A DNA stretch of 9,950 nucleotides from Chitinophagaceae bacterium (GCA_025963615.1 JAOQAL010000686.1:1-9950); one strand, 5' to 3'; counted from the stretch's first letter, positions 1 through 6,835 are shown. The notes: a model not told the origin generated them from the letters alone. Made by a program: numbers and translations.

Positions 1-690
1 GGAACCTGGAGTCCTGCGACTATCAATACATCAGTAAACGGAACAACGACCTATACATTTACACCGACTGATCCTTGTGCTACGATAGCTACCATGAACA
101 TCACTATCAGCACGCAGATCACACCAACATTTACTCAGGTAAGTCCACTCTGTCAAAATGCTATTGCTCCTGTATTGCCGAATACTTCTGATAATGGCTT
201 TGCCGGTGTATGGAGCCCGGCTACGATCAATACATCAGTAAACGGAACAACGACCTATACATTTACACCAACTGATCCATGTGCTACCGTTACAACGATG
301 GATATTGTGATCGGTACCCAGGTGGCACCAGTATTTGCTCAGATTGGACCACTGTGTCTGAACAGTGCAGCACCTGCATTACCTGGCGTGTCCAACAATG
401 GCTTTGCCGGAACCTGGAGCCCTGCAACGATAAATACAGCAACGGTTGGAACCACGACCTATACATTCATACCCACTGATCCTTGTGCTACCATCACAAC
501 CATGGATATTGTGATCAGTACACAGATCACAGCCACATTCACGCCTGTTGCACCGGTCTGCTCCGGCGCTGCACTGAGCGCGTTACCAACAACCTCTAAT
601 GAAGGTATTAAAGGTGTCTGGTCACCGGCCCTGAACAATACTGCAACAACGACCTATACATTTACTCCTGCTGCAGGACAGTGTGCTGCA
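1..690 (+). repeat. 204-bp in-frame tandem repeats encoding 68-residue modules
   Basis: The codons for the GxWSP motif begin at bases 1, 205, 409 and 613, an exact 204-bp period. Copies one and two share an uninterrupted identical stretch of 44 bases (22-65 and 226-269), which points to recent duplication or gene conversion rather than protein-level conservation alone. The third copy has diverged more at silent positions. The fourth lacks several residues before TTTYTFTP and forms the C-terminal edge of the array. The array is cut by the left window edge, so the copy number is unknown. Confidence 0.9.
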
Positions 691-1407
691 ACAACAACTC
701 TTAATATAACAGTTTATCCATCGGCCACGAGTACAACAAATATCCCGGTCTGCGCCAATCAGCTTCCGTATACCTGGAATGGCAACTCGTACGCTGCAAC
801 CGGAACGTATAAGGTTACACTCACCAGCTCATCAGGTTGCGATTCTATTGCAACGCTGGTATTAACATCAGATCAATCATTACAGGGAATCCGGTATCCG
901 GCAGTTATTGCATCTATTAATGTGCCGACACAATTGTCAATAAGAAATTTAGGTGGCAATTATACTTATGACTGGAATCCACGGTTTGGTCTGGATAATT
1001 ATTCTATTTATAATCCGGTCTTTAATTATGACAGGCAAAATGAATATACTATTAAGATCACATCGAATACAGGTTGTATTGCAACAGATACATTGCCAGT
1101 AAAAATAGTGGATCCGATACCTCTTGAAGAGTCAGGCATTTTTGTACCGAAAGCCTGGTCACCCAATGGAGATGGGCACAATGATAAATTATTCCCAATA
1201 CCCGTCAATATAAAAGAGCTTAAATACTTCCGTGTCTTTAACCGTTGGGGACAACTAATGTTTGAAACAAATGTGTTAAGAGACGGATGGAATGGTATAT
1301 TCAAAGGACAACCGCAGGTTTCAGATACTTATACCTGGACTGTTGAAGCTCTCGGCGAAGACGGAAAAACATATAGACGTTCTGGTAATTCAGTTTTACT
1401 ACGTTAA
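1..1407 (+). CDS. Repeat-rich secreted protein with T9SS type B C-terminal sorting domain (5' end outside window)
   Basis: The reading frame is open from base 1, so the gene begins upstream; the first ATG at base 94 lies inside a repeat and is not a credible start. The visible 468 residues contain four copies of a 68-residue Ig-like/adhesin-type repeat (GxWSP at residues 1, 69, 137 and 205, then TTTYTFTPTDPCAT; the last copy is degenerate). A Cys-containing segment follows (about 246-287, with GCDSIATL), then a linker, and from about residue 381 a C-terminal domain with the signature FVPKAWSPNGDGHND, FRVFNRWGQLMFET and DGWNG. That signature is typical of the gliding motility-associated C-terminal (CHU_C, type B sorting) domain, which in this family directs export through the type IX secretion system to the cell surface or medium. 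The repeats suggest an adhesin or surface filament; the ligand is unknown. A PorP/SprF-like gene follows after 12 bases, probably co-transcribed. The family call is firm, the precise role is not. Confidence 0.9.
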   Translation, partial: GTWSPATINTSVNGTTTYTFTPTDPCATIATMNITISTQITPTFTQVSPLCQNAIAPVLPNTSDNGFAGVWSPATINTSVNGTTTYTFTPTDPCATVTTMDIVIGTQVAPVFAQIGPLCLNSAAPALPGVSNNGFAGTWSPATINTATVGTTTYTFIPTDPCATITTMDIVISTQITATFTPVAPVCSGAALSALPTTSNEGIKGVWSPALNNTATTTYTFTPAAGQCAATTTLNITVYPSATSTTNIPVCANQLPYTWNGNSYAATGTYKVTLTSSSGCDSIATLVLTSDQSLQGIRYPAVIASINVPTQLSIRNLGGNYTYDWNPRFGLDNYSIYNPVFNYDRQNEYTIKITSNTGCIATDTLPVKIVDPIPLEESGIFVPKAWSPNGDGHNDKLFPIPVNIKELKYFRVFNRWGQLMFETNVLRDGWNGIFKGQPQVSDTYTWTVEALGEDGKTYRRSGNSVLLR

Positions 1408-1419
1408 AAAATTAAGATT

Positions 1420-2442
1420 ATGAAAACAACGAAGTGCCGCATCTTACTTGTCTTCTTACTAATCGTAATGAAGAGCGTAAATGCGCAAGACCCAAGCTTT
1501 TCACAGTTCTTTTCTTCGCCTTTAAATATTAATCCTGCTTTGACGGGCAATATCAATGCTGACTGGCGCTTTATATCGAATTTGAAGGATCAATGGATTG
1601 GGCCCGCCAGCCCCTATGTTACAGGAACAGTATCGTTTGATTCGAAAATGATGCAAAATAAAATTCCTAATGTCGCCGAAGGGAACTATATGGGCATTGG
1701 CAGTATGTTGATGTATGACTATGCTATGAACGGTGTGGTAAAAAGCACGTATGGTTCACTGAATCTATCTTACAATCTTAAACTTTCAGAAACCGAATAC
1801 TATACGGAAAGACTTGCGATTGGATTTGGCGCGATTTACGGACATCGGAGTATTGATTTCAACAGGGTAGATTTTGAAGAACAGTTTACTGGTTTTGGTT
1901 TTAACAAGAATCTTCCAACGGGTGAAACTGCATTGTCTAATATGAAAGGTTATGTATCTGCCAGTGCAGGACTCACTTATAGCGCTACTTCAGAAAAAAG
2001 TAATTTCGATTTAGGCGTAGCAGCATTTCACCTCAACAGGCCAAAACAAACATTTTTGAAAGATGATAAACAATTCCTGCCCGTGAGAAAGGTTGTGCAT
2101 GCAAATTTCGAAACATTTATTAATGAACAGTTGGTGTTTAATACCAATGGTGTTTATCAATTCCAGGCGCAAGCTAAATATTTTTCTGTTGGCTGCGCCT
2201 TAGGATATTATCTGGGTGATGAATCAGAAACATTGGTAACGGGTGGATTATGGTATTGGTCAAAAAACGCATTGATCCCATACTTTGGTTTAGCTTATAA
2301 AGATTTTCAATTTGGTGTGAGCTATGACATTACAACATCAAAACTTAACCAGGCTGCAAGGAAACCTAATACCTGGGAAATATCATTGATACTCAGGGGA
2401 GCAAGAAAAGCAAGCGGTTTTATTCCTTGTCCCTGGAAGTAA
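1420..2442 (+). CDS. PorP/SprF family type IX secretion system membrane protein
   Basis: This 340-residue protein has a clear signal peptide: positive MKTTKCR, a hydrophobic core, and predicted cleavage after Ala22 in VNA|QDPSF. The mature N-terminus QDPSFSQFF followed by SPLNINPALTG (residues 33-43) is the hallmark of the PorP/SprF family. The rest is rich in alternating aromatic and polar segments (for example YGSLNLSYNLKL, FGVSYDITTS) as expected for an outer-membrane beta-barrel, and the length is normal for the family. PorP/SprF proteins are associated with the T9SS; SprF-like members are needed for secretion or attachment of cargo with type B C-terminal domains. The gene lies 12 bases after such a cargo gene, so it is probably its dedicated partner. 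No strong Shine-Dalgarno is visible, as is usual in Bacteroidota. The exact substrate is inferred from adjacency only. Confidence 0.9.
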   Translation: MKTTKCRILLVFLLIVMKSVNAQDPSFSQFFSSPLNINPALTGNINADWRFISNLKDQWIGPASPYVTGTVSFDSKMMQNKIPNVAEGNYMGIGSMLMYDYAMNGVVKSTYGSLNLSYNLKLSETEYYTERLAIGFGAIYGHRSIDFNRVDFEEQFTGFGFNKNLPTGETALSNMKGYVSASAGLTYSATSEKSNFDLGVAAFHLNRPKQTFLKDDKQFLPVRKVVHANFETFINEQLVFNTNGVYQFQAQAKYFSVGCALGYYLGDESETLVTGGLWYWSKNALIPYFGLAYKDFQFGVSYDITTSKLNQAARKPNTWEISLILRGARKASGFIPCPWK

Positions 2443-2474
2443 ATCTTTAAATACAAGGGTTTATATTTCAGGCA

Positions 2475-2496
2475 CTGCCTTTTCTCGAAAGGCCAG
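2475..2496 (+). terminator. Possible hairpin terminator after the PorP/SprF-like gene
   Basis: A perfect 6-bp stem GCCTTT/AAAGGC (2477-2482 and 2488-2493) with a 5-base loop can be extended by CTG/CAG across a single-base bulge. It begins 32 bases after the stop codon and is followed by a T-rich but broken tract (TCATTTCTTCTTTTC). The lack of a continuous T run makes this a weak candidate. The rest of the 236-base gap before the next gene shows no other clear signal. Confidence 0.3.
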
Positions 2497-2678
2497 GTCA
2501 TTTCTTCTTTTCGGATCTCTGGAAAATCTTTCTCAATTAACAATCATGGGCTGATTAGAGGCTTACGCTAATTTTAGAGCATACCGGGTTTGTAAGAACA
2601 ATTCGCGATATTTCGAAAATATAAACAGCATCCATTTTATAGTATTCCTGGGAACAGAATTTGTAAAAATGGTTGTTC

Positions 2679-4130
2679 ATGGTTTTCCGGAAGAATATAT
2701 ATGATGCTGTCGTCATTGGTGCAGGCCCGAATGGACTCAGCGCTGCAATAACTTTACAGAGGGAAGGATTGCAGGTTCTTCTTGTCGAAGCTTCAGCAGT
2801 TGCCGGCGGTGGTGCAAGAACCGCTGAACTGACCCTGCCTGGATTCAGGCATGATGTATGTTCCGCCGTACATCCACTTGCCGCTGTCTCTCCATTTTTT
2901 GCATCTCTTCCATTGCAGGCGCATGGTCTGGAATTTATTTACCCCCCGATCTCAGTAGTCCATCCGCTGGATGGTAACAGCTCGGTAAGGATAAAAGGTT
3001 CAGCCGATGAAACAGCGGAGGGCTTAGGCACGGATGATAAAGCTTATTTGAATTTAGTTCAGCCTGTAATCAGGAACTGGCCACGGATAGCAGAAGAAAT
3101 TCTGTCCCCCTTGCATTATCCCCGGCACATTTCAGCTATGTTGGATTTTGCTATCAAAGCGATGCATCCTGCCTCCGTTACTGCAGCAAAATTTCACATG
3201 AAGTCAACAAAGGCACTATGGGCAGGCATGGCGGCACATTTTATGAGGCCTTTTTCCGGATATTTTACTTCTGCCCCGGGTATTATACTATTGACTGCTG
3301 CGCATCTCAAAGGTTGGCCTTTTATTAAAGGCGGTTCAGGATCATTATCACAGGCCTTGCTATCTTATTTTATTTCAATGGGCGGAGAAATAAAAACCAG
3401 CTTTTTGGTGGAAAGTATTAAACAACTACCGCCCGCACGGGCTATAGTACTAGATGTGTCACCCACGCAACTATCCCAAATAGCCGGCTCAAGATTTCCG
3501 GACAGGTACATAAAAAAACTTGCCCGTTACCGTTATGGAGTAGGGGTGTTTAAGATTGATTGGGCTCTTGACAAGCCGGCCCCTTTTTTATCTCCGGATT
3601 GTTCAGAAGCAGGTACAATTCACCTGGGTGGCTCCTATGAGGAAATTGCCCTTGCTGAATTGCAAACCAGCCAGGGTGTGCATACCGGTAATCCATTTGT
3701 CATTTATACCCAGCCTTCCATATTTGACCGTTCAAGAACGCCGGATGCAAGACATACTGCCTGGGCTTATTGTCATGTGCCAAACGGTTCTGTTACCGAT
3801 ATGACGACAGCAATTGAAAACCAGGTTGAACGGTTTGCACCAGGTTTCAGGAAACTTATTATCGGACGTCACACCATGAATACCGTTCAGTTGGAAGCCT
3901 ATAATTCCAATTACAGAGGCGGAGACATTAAAGGAGGGGAAACAGATTTAAAGCAATTATTTTCAAGGCCCGTATCGGCCATTCACCCATACAACACGCC
4001 AGCTGGGAATATTTATATATGTTATGCTTCCACACCTACGGGAGCCGGTGTGCACGGCATGTGCGGCTATCATGCAGCAAAAAAAATGCTGAACGATATT
4101 TTTAAGAAGGAGATCGGCGGTAAAATTTAA
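2679..4130 (+). CDS. FAD-dependent oxidoreductase, PYROXD2 / phytoene dehydrogenase-like
   Basis: The protein has 483 residues from the ATG at 2679; the frame also allows a TTG two codons earlier, but ATG is the better choice. An N-terminal dinucleotide-binding Rossmann fold is clear: DAVVIGAGPNGLSAA (GxGxxG at residues 14-19), with an acidic residue, Glu37, at the end of the second strand, then AVAGGGARTAE and LPGFRHDVCSAVHP. The C-terminal part carries the second FAD-contacting region (NIYICYASTPTGAGVHGMCGYHAA, about 444-467). The order and the length near 480 fit COG1233-type oxidoreductases such as PYROXD2 and, more distantly, carotenoid desaturases. No carotenoid biosynthesis gene is nearby, so a pigment role is not supported and the substrate is unknown. 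There is no signal peptide, so a cytoplasmic or membrane-associated enzyme is likely. It stands alone, with gaps of 236 bp before and 130 bp after it. Confidence 0.85.
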   Translation: MVFRKNIYDAVVIGAGPNGLSAAITLQREGLQVLLVEASAVAGGGARTAELTLPGFRHDVCSAVHPLAAVSPFFASLPLQAHGLEFIYPPISVVHPLDGNSSVRIKGSADETAEGLGTDDKAYLNLVQPVIRNWPRIAEEILSPLHYPRHISAMLDFAIKAMHPASVTAAKFHMKSTKALWAGMAAHFMRPFSGYFTSAPGIILLTAAHLKGWPFIKGGSGSLSQALLSYFISMGGEIKTSFLVESIKQLPPARAIVLDVSPTQLSQIAGSRFPDRYIKKLARYRYGVGVFKIDWALDKPAPFLSPDCSEAGTIHLGGSYEEIALAELQTSQGVHTGNPFVIYTQPSIFDRSRTPDARHTAWAYCHVPNGSVTDMTTAIENQVERFAPGFRKLIIGRHTMNTVQLEAYNSNYRGGDIKGGETDLKQLFSRPVSAIHPYNTPAGNIYICYASTPTGAGVHGMCGYHAAKKMLNDIFKKEIGGKI

Positions 4131-4260
4131 TTTTTTTGTAGTTTTTATTTCGTAAATCCAGAGACCGTTACGGCAGTGGCCGGGAGAACACATATAGCGT
4201 CATCGATTCAGAGTATTTATCTGGCATAATTATTTAGGCGCATTGCAAAAAAGACCGGTT

Positions 4261-4512
4261 ATGCAAAAAAAATCAAAGAACCAGGACAGACAGAGTTATG
4301 AATTTGTCGTTGACAATACGCCTTATCATATTGAGGTAAGCCCATTTATTTTTAATGAAGAAAAAAGATTCATGATAAAGATCAACGATGAAGATACCCA
4401 TGTATTCGTATGGGATCCGGATGCCTTTCAACTTCGGCCATTGGATGATGAATCTGCCATCTTACCAGACAACCTGGAAAAAGCCATCAGTGATAAATTG
4501 GTGAAAATATAA
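4261..4512 (+). CDS. Small conserved-looking protein of unknown function (83 aa)
   Basis: I do not recognise a named family. From the ATG at 4261 the product has 83 residues; a TTG six codons upstream is possible but less likely. The N-terminus is basic and polar (MQKKSKNQDRQ), followed by beta-strand-like alternation (SYEFVVDNTPYHIEVSPFIF, then RFMIKIND and THVFVWDPD) and an acidic helical end (LPDNLEKAISDKLVKI). There is no signal peptide, membrane segment or cysteine, so a small soluble cytoplasmic protein is expected. Regular amino-acid composition, alternating strands and a well-formed C-terminus make coding likely. The architecture resembles short uncharacterised proteins I associate with Chitinophagaceae, but that is from memory and not verified. 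It lies between the FAD oxidoreductase and the SET-domain gene, 130 and 135 bp away, so operon membership is doubtful. Confidence 0.7.
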   Translation: MQKKSKNQDRQSYEFVVDNTPYHIEVSPFIFNEEKRFMIKINDEDTHVFVWDPDAFQLRPLDDESAILPDNLEKAISDKLVKI

Positions 4513-4647
4513 GTAACAGGCATACAAATTCTATTTAAAACATTGTTATTAAATAAATCCAGGATAGGATTACCTGCTGTTTAGAAAATGGCTAAAAATG
4601 GGGTACCGCCTCCCAGGTTAAACATTTTATGAAAGAAACAACCTGGC

Positions 4648-5052
4648 ATGAGAATTAGAAAAAGCCAACTGGAAGTTAAACGTTCCCGTATCCCTGGTGC
4701 GGGAGAAGGCCTTTTTACAAAAGTGTTTATTCCACGGGGTACAAGAATTTGTGAGTATAAAGGAACAGTTACCAACTGGAAAGATATTAGTCATGAAAAC
4801 GGCAAAAACCGGTATATCCTGTATGTCAACCGGAACCATGTTATTGATGCCGAACCCCATCCGGAATCAGTAGCCCGGTATGCCAATGACGCCCGTGGGA
4901 AGGTGAAAATCAAGGGGCTGAAAAATAACTCGATATACAGGCAAATAGGCTTACGGATATATATAGCCGCATATAAGAATATTCCGGCTGGATCTGAAAT
5001 CCTGGTAGGTTATGGCAAAGAATACTGGGACACTATCTCGGAAGATCAATAA
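4648..5052 (+). CDS. SET domain-containing protein-lysine N-methyltransferase
   Basis: This 134-residue protein is essentially a bare SET domain. Visible family motifs, in order, are: IPGAGEGLFTKVFIPRGTRI (residues 15-34; the G-x-G strand that contacts S-adenosylmethionine), YKG at 37-39, ARYANDA (77-83, equivalent to the RFxNHS pseudoknot motif), NN at 93-94, IYIAAYKNIPAGSEILVGYG (104-123, equivalent to GEELTxDY, with the catalytic-type Tyr122) and KEYW at the C-terminus. SET enzymes transfer a methyl group from S-adenosylmethionine to protein lysines. There is no pre-SET or post-SET zinc cluster, as is usual for short bacterial SET proteins. The target is unknown; DNA-binding or ribosomal proteins are the obvious guesses. 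The ATG at 4648 starts directly before the conserved region and has only an A-rich leader. A hairpin overlapping the stop codon may end the transcript. Confidence 0.88.
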   Translation: MRIRKSQLEVKRSRIPGAGEGLFTKVFIPRGTRICEYKGTVTNWKDISHENGKNRYILYVNRNHVIDAEPHPESVARYANDARGKVKIKGLKNNSIYRQIGLRIYIAAYKNIPAGSEILVGYGKEYWDTISEDQ

Positions 5053-5076
5053 CCTGGTGGTTATTCCTTGTAATCT
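5048..5076 (+). terminator. Hairpin terminator overlapping the SET gene stop codon
   Basis: A perfect 7-bp inverted repeat AATAACC/GGTTATT (5048-5054 and 5059-5065) encloses a TGGT loop. The left arm includes the TAA stop of the SET-domain gene. A T/C-rich stretch follows (CCTTGTAATCTTTCTTTTTC). The stem is AT-rich and the T run is broken, so termination is plausible but not certain. The 242-base gap up to the hydrolase start contains this hairpin and a possible promoter, and nothing else I can support. Confidence 0.4.
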
Positions 5077-5230
5077 TTCTTTTTCTTTATGCGCTCTTAC
5101 CCAATCGTCTCCCCGCACGGTTTTGTCAGGTTTTTGATTACCCTTACAGTCCGGCAAATTCCCTGTTCGATATTTTAAACGTAGATTTATCGAACGGCCA
5201 GTTACCGTGTTAATCACGAGGAGATATTCA

Positions 5231-5259
5231 TTGTGTCGTGTCAAAAATAATTTACCTTG
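5231..5259 (+). promoter_or_regulatory. Possible Bacteroidota-type promoter for the hydrolase
   Basis: TTG at 5231-5233 and TACCTTG at 5253-5259 are separated by 19 bases. This resembles the Bacteroidota housekeeping pattern TTTG-N19-TAnnTTTG, with one missing T in the second box and only TTG in the first. Transcription would begin near 5266, about 30 bases before the ATG at 5295. If real, this excludes the GTG at 5238 as the start of the hydrolase, because that codon lies inside the promoter. Short degenerate motifs arise by chance, so confidence is low. Confidence 0.3.
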
Positions 5260-5294
5260 TTGGTGACGGTCGAATTTCCCTAAACAATCTAATC

Positions 5295-6083
5295 ATGGCA
5301 AAAAGATCAATTGTATTTATTCATGGATTATGGATGCATACCGGATCATGGCAAACCTGGATGAATTTTTTTAATCAGCATGGCTACCAAACGCTGAACC
5401 CGCCATGGCCAGGTGATTCGCCTACCGTGGCCGAATGCCGCGCCAATCCGCTGCCGATCGCCAATAGGGGTGTAACGGAGATTGCCGATAGTTACGCAGC
5501 TGTCATTGCTACTCTTTCAGCGCCACCCATCGTGATCGGACATTCATTCGGCGGCCTCCTTGCGCAAGTATTGATGGGCCGGGGGATTGCTGCCGCCGGT
5601 ATCGCCATTGACCCAGCTCCGATAAAGGGTGTTTGGCAATTGCCATTATCCGCGCTTAAAGCTTCGTTGCCGGTTTTGGGCAATCCATTCAACCTTAAAA
5701 AAGCCAAGTCTCTTAGTTTTCATCAATTCAGGTATGGTTTTGCCAATGCCATCCCTGAACAGGAGGCCAGAGAACTTTACGAAAAGTGGACTATTCCTGC
5801 TCCCTGTCGCCCGCTTTTCCAGGCCGCAACAGCCAGCTTCGCGGGATCAGAAACAGCAGTAAATACGAAAAACACCACAAGAGGACCACTCCTTATCACC
5901 GGTGGTGAAAAAGATCATATTGCACCTCCTATACTTGGCAAAGCCTCATTAAAAAAGTATAATTCAACTGTAATAACGGAGTTCAAATTGTTTAAAGACC
6001 GGGGGCACTCCCTCATCATTGATCATGGCTGGAGAGAAGTTGCTAATTACTCACTTGAATGGCTTGCCAAGAAGGGGCTCTAA
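5295..6083 (+). CDS. Alpha/beta hydrolase
   Basis: The protein has 262 residues from the ATG at 5295; an in-frame GTG at 5238 would add 19 residues with no resemblance to the fold. The first strand and oxyanion region read SIVFIHGLWMHTGSWQTW (residues 5-22). The nucleophile elbow is GHSFGG with Ser84. The acid is probably Asp207 in ITGGEKDHIAPP, and the catalytic histidine is His238 in DRGHSLIID, giving a complete Ser-Asp-His triad in the normal order. A cap region (about 110-180) separates the core halves. The fold covers esterases, lipases, dehalogenases and cofactor-free peroxidases, and the substrate cannot be told from sequence. There is no signal peptide, so a cytoplasmic enzyme is likely. 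It appears to be monocistronic and is followed directly by the CTTTGC repeat array. Confidence 0.88.
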   Translation: MAKRSIVFIHGLWMHTGSWQTWMNFFNQHGYQTLNPPWPGDSPTVAECRANPLPIANRGVTEIADSYAAVIATLSAPPIVIGHSFGGLLAQVLMGRGIAAAGIAIDPAPIKGVWQLPLSALKASLPVLGNPFNLKKAKSLSFHQFRYGFANAIPEQEARELYEKWTIPAPCRPLFQAATASFAGSETAVNTKNTTRGPLLITGGEKDHIAPPILGKASLKKYNSTVITEFKLFKDRGHSLIIDHGWREVANYSLEWLAKKGL

Positions 6084-6104
6084 TGTATGATGTGTACGAA
6101 CGCC

Positions 6105-6434
6105 TCTCTTGCGTTCTTTGCTTCTTTACTTCCTTTGCGTGAAACATGTTCATCTCTTTGCGCTCTTTGCTTCTTTGCATCCTTTGCGTGAAACATGTTC
6201 ATCTCTTTGCGCTCTTTGTTTCTTTGCGTCCTTTGCGTGAAACATGTTCATCTCTTTGCGTTCTTTGCTTCTTTGCATCCTTTGCGTGAAATATTCCTTT
6301 TGAGACAGCCTCCAATTAAAATAATTCCGCAGCGATGTCGGGAAAGTAAAGATTGACTCTTAGCAGTTCATTTCTTTGCGTTCTTTGCTTCTTTGCGCGC
6401 TTTGCGTGAAACTTGTTCATCTCTTTGCGTCCTT
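6105..6434 (+). repeat. 49-bp tandem repeat array made of 9-base CTTTGC units
   Basis: Units begin at 6105, 6154, 6203, 6252 (cut short near 6291) and 6372, with a partial copy at 6421-6434. Each full unit is four 9-base words of the form nnCTTTGCn, then a 13-base linker GAAACATGTTCAT containing the 8-base palindrome AACATGTT. Units two to four are nearly identical and differ mainly at one or two bases per 9-mer, while the first and fifth are more diverged. Read on the minus strand it is the ACGCAAAG-type intergenic repeat found in many Bacteroidota and other genomes (from memory, not checked). A 74-base insert at 6292-6365 splits the linker after unit four. The array fills most of the 378-base gap between the hydrolase and the FecR-like gene. 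Function is unknown. Confidence 0.9.
6292..6365. mobile_element. 74-base insert in the repeat array carrying an IS-end-like sequence
   Basis: The repeat linker GAAA...GTTCAT is interrupted after GAAA (6288-6291) and resumes with GTTCAT (6366-6371). The intervening DNA is unrelated to the repeats. It contains CTTTTGAGACAGCCTC at 6297-6312, whose reverse complement GAGGCTGTCTCAAAAG resembles the terminal inverted repeat of several insertion sequences, as I remember them. No matching opposite end, transposase fragment or target duplication is visible. It may be the scar of an IS or a miniature element, or simply a diverged spacer. Confidence 0.35.
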
Positions 6435-6461
6435 CGGTATAATTTTTTTATCGGTCTGGTA

Positions 6462-6677
6462 ATGGATAAAAAAATAATGTTAATAACTGACCCTGTAACG
6501 GGAAAATGGTTGGAAATAGCCAGGTTAATAGCGGCCTTTATCAATGGGACTATAAGTTTGCAGGAATATACGAAACTGGAGGACTGGCTGGAGGAAGGAG
6601 AACTTAACAAACAAGTATTCAGACACCTTACAGACCCCGAAGTGCTGAATCGTCTTCTCCAGGAAAAGTATAATTAA
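6462..6677 (+). CDS. Stand-alone FecR-type anti-sigma N-terminal domain (71 aa), possibly a remnant
   Basis: The ATG at 6462 gives 71 residues; the longer frame from a TTG at 6393 only translates the repeat array and is rejected. Residues 18-67 (EIARLIAAFINGTISLQEY, then LEDWLEEGELNKQVFRHLTDPEVLNRLL) match the helical N-terminal domain of Bacteroidota FecR-family anti-sigma factors in its pattern: ARLI-x5-G-(T/S)-(I/L)-S/T at the start of the motif, E-x-W-L in the next helix, N-x2-(V/L)-F, then LTDPE. In full proteins this cytoplasmic domain binds an ECF sigma factor and is followed by a membrane helix and a periplasmic FecR domain, giving about 300-400 residues. Here the frame stops right after the domain, and no continuation is seen downstream in any + frame. 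No ECF sigma or TonB receptor gene is in the window. It could be a truncated gene or a soluble mini anti-sigma; the family assignment is moderately sure. Confidence 0.6.
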   Translation: MDKKIMLITDPVTGKWLEIARLIAAFINGTISLQEYTKLEDWLEEGELNKQVFRHLTDPEVLNRLLQEKYN

Positions 6678-6754
6678 CACAGTACGACTGGTTTCTAAAA
6701 ATTCAAATACGTAAAAAATTATTAACTCATAGATCGTAAAGGAACAAAGAAACG

Positions 6755-6788
6755 GCTGGCAATTTCCAGGTATGATTTTTATGCCAGC
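6755..6788. repeat. Short inverted repeat downstream of the FecR-like gene
   Basis: Perfect 7-bp arms GCTGGCA (6755-6761) and TGCCAGC (6782-6788) enclose a 20-base loop. The arms lie about 80 bases after the FecR-like stop codon and are not followed by a T tract. A binding site or chance are both possible. Confidence 0.3.
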
Positions 6789-6835
6789 GACGGTTCATTT
6801 TTGTTTAACGAAACTGTTTTTAAGTGGAGAAAGAG

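Noticed and set aside
4588..4632. 14-residue frame MAKNGVPPPRLNIL between the 83-aa gene and the SET gene
   Set aside because: It is too short to judge and has no ribosome site or recognisable leader-peptide features.
4951..5244. Minus-strand 97-residue frame opposite the SET gene 3' end
   Set aside because: It starts with TTG, overlaps about 100 bases of a well-supported + strand gene and its putative hairpin terminator, and resembles no family. The middle (KTVRGDDWVRAHKEKERL) looks protein-like, but this is not enough to call a gene.
5238..5294. GTG start extending the hydrolase by 19 residues
   Set aside because: The extension does not resemble the start of the fold, the ATG at 5295 directly precedes the first core strand, and a possible promoter overlaps the GTG.
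6105..6434. CRISPR array
   Set aside because: The 49-bp units are directly contiguous with no variable spacers, contain internal 9-base periodicity, and no cas gene is nearby.
6393..6461. TTG start extending the FecR-like protein by 23 residues
   Set aside because: The added residues are only a translation of the repeat array.
6368..6610. Minus-strand frame ending in RKARKEAKNAKK
   Set aside because: The C-terminal part is a translation of the CTTTGC repeat array, a common source of spurious proteins, and the rest is antisense to the FecR-like gene.
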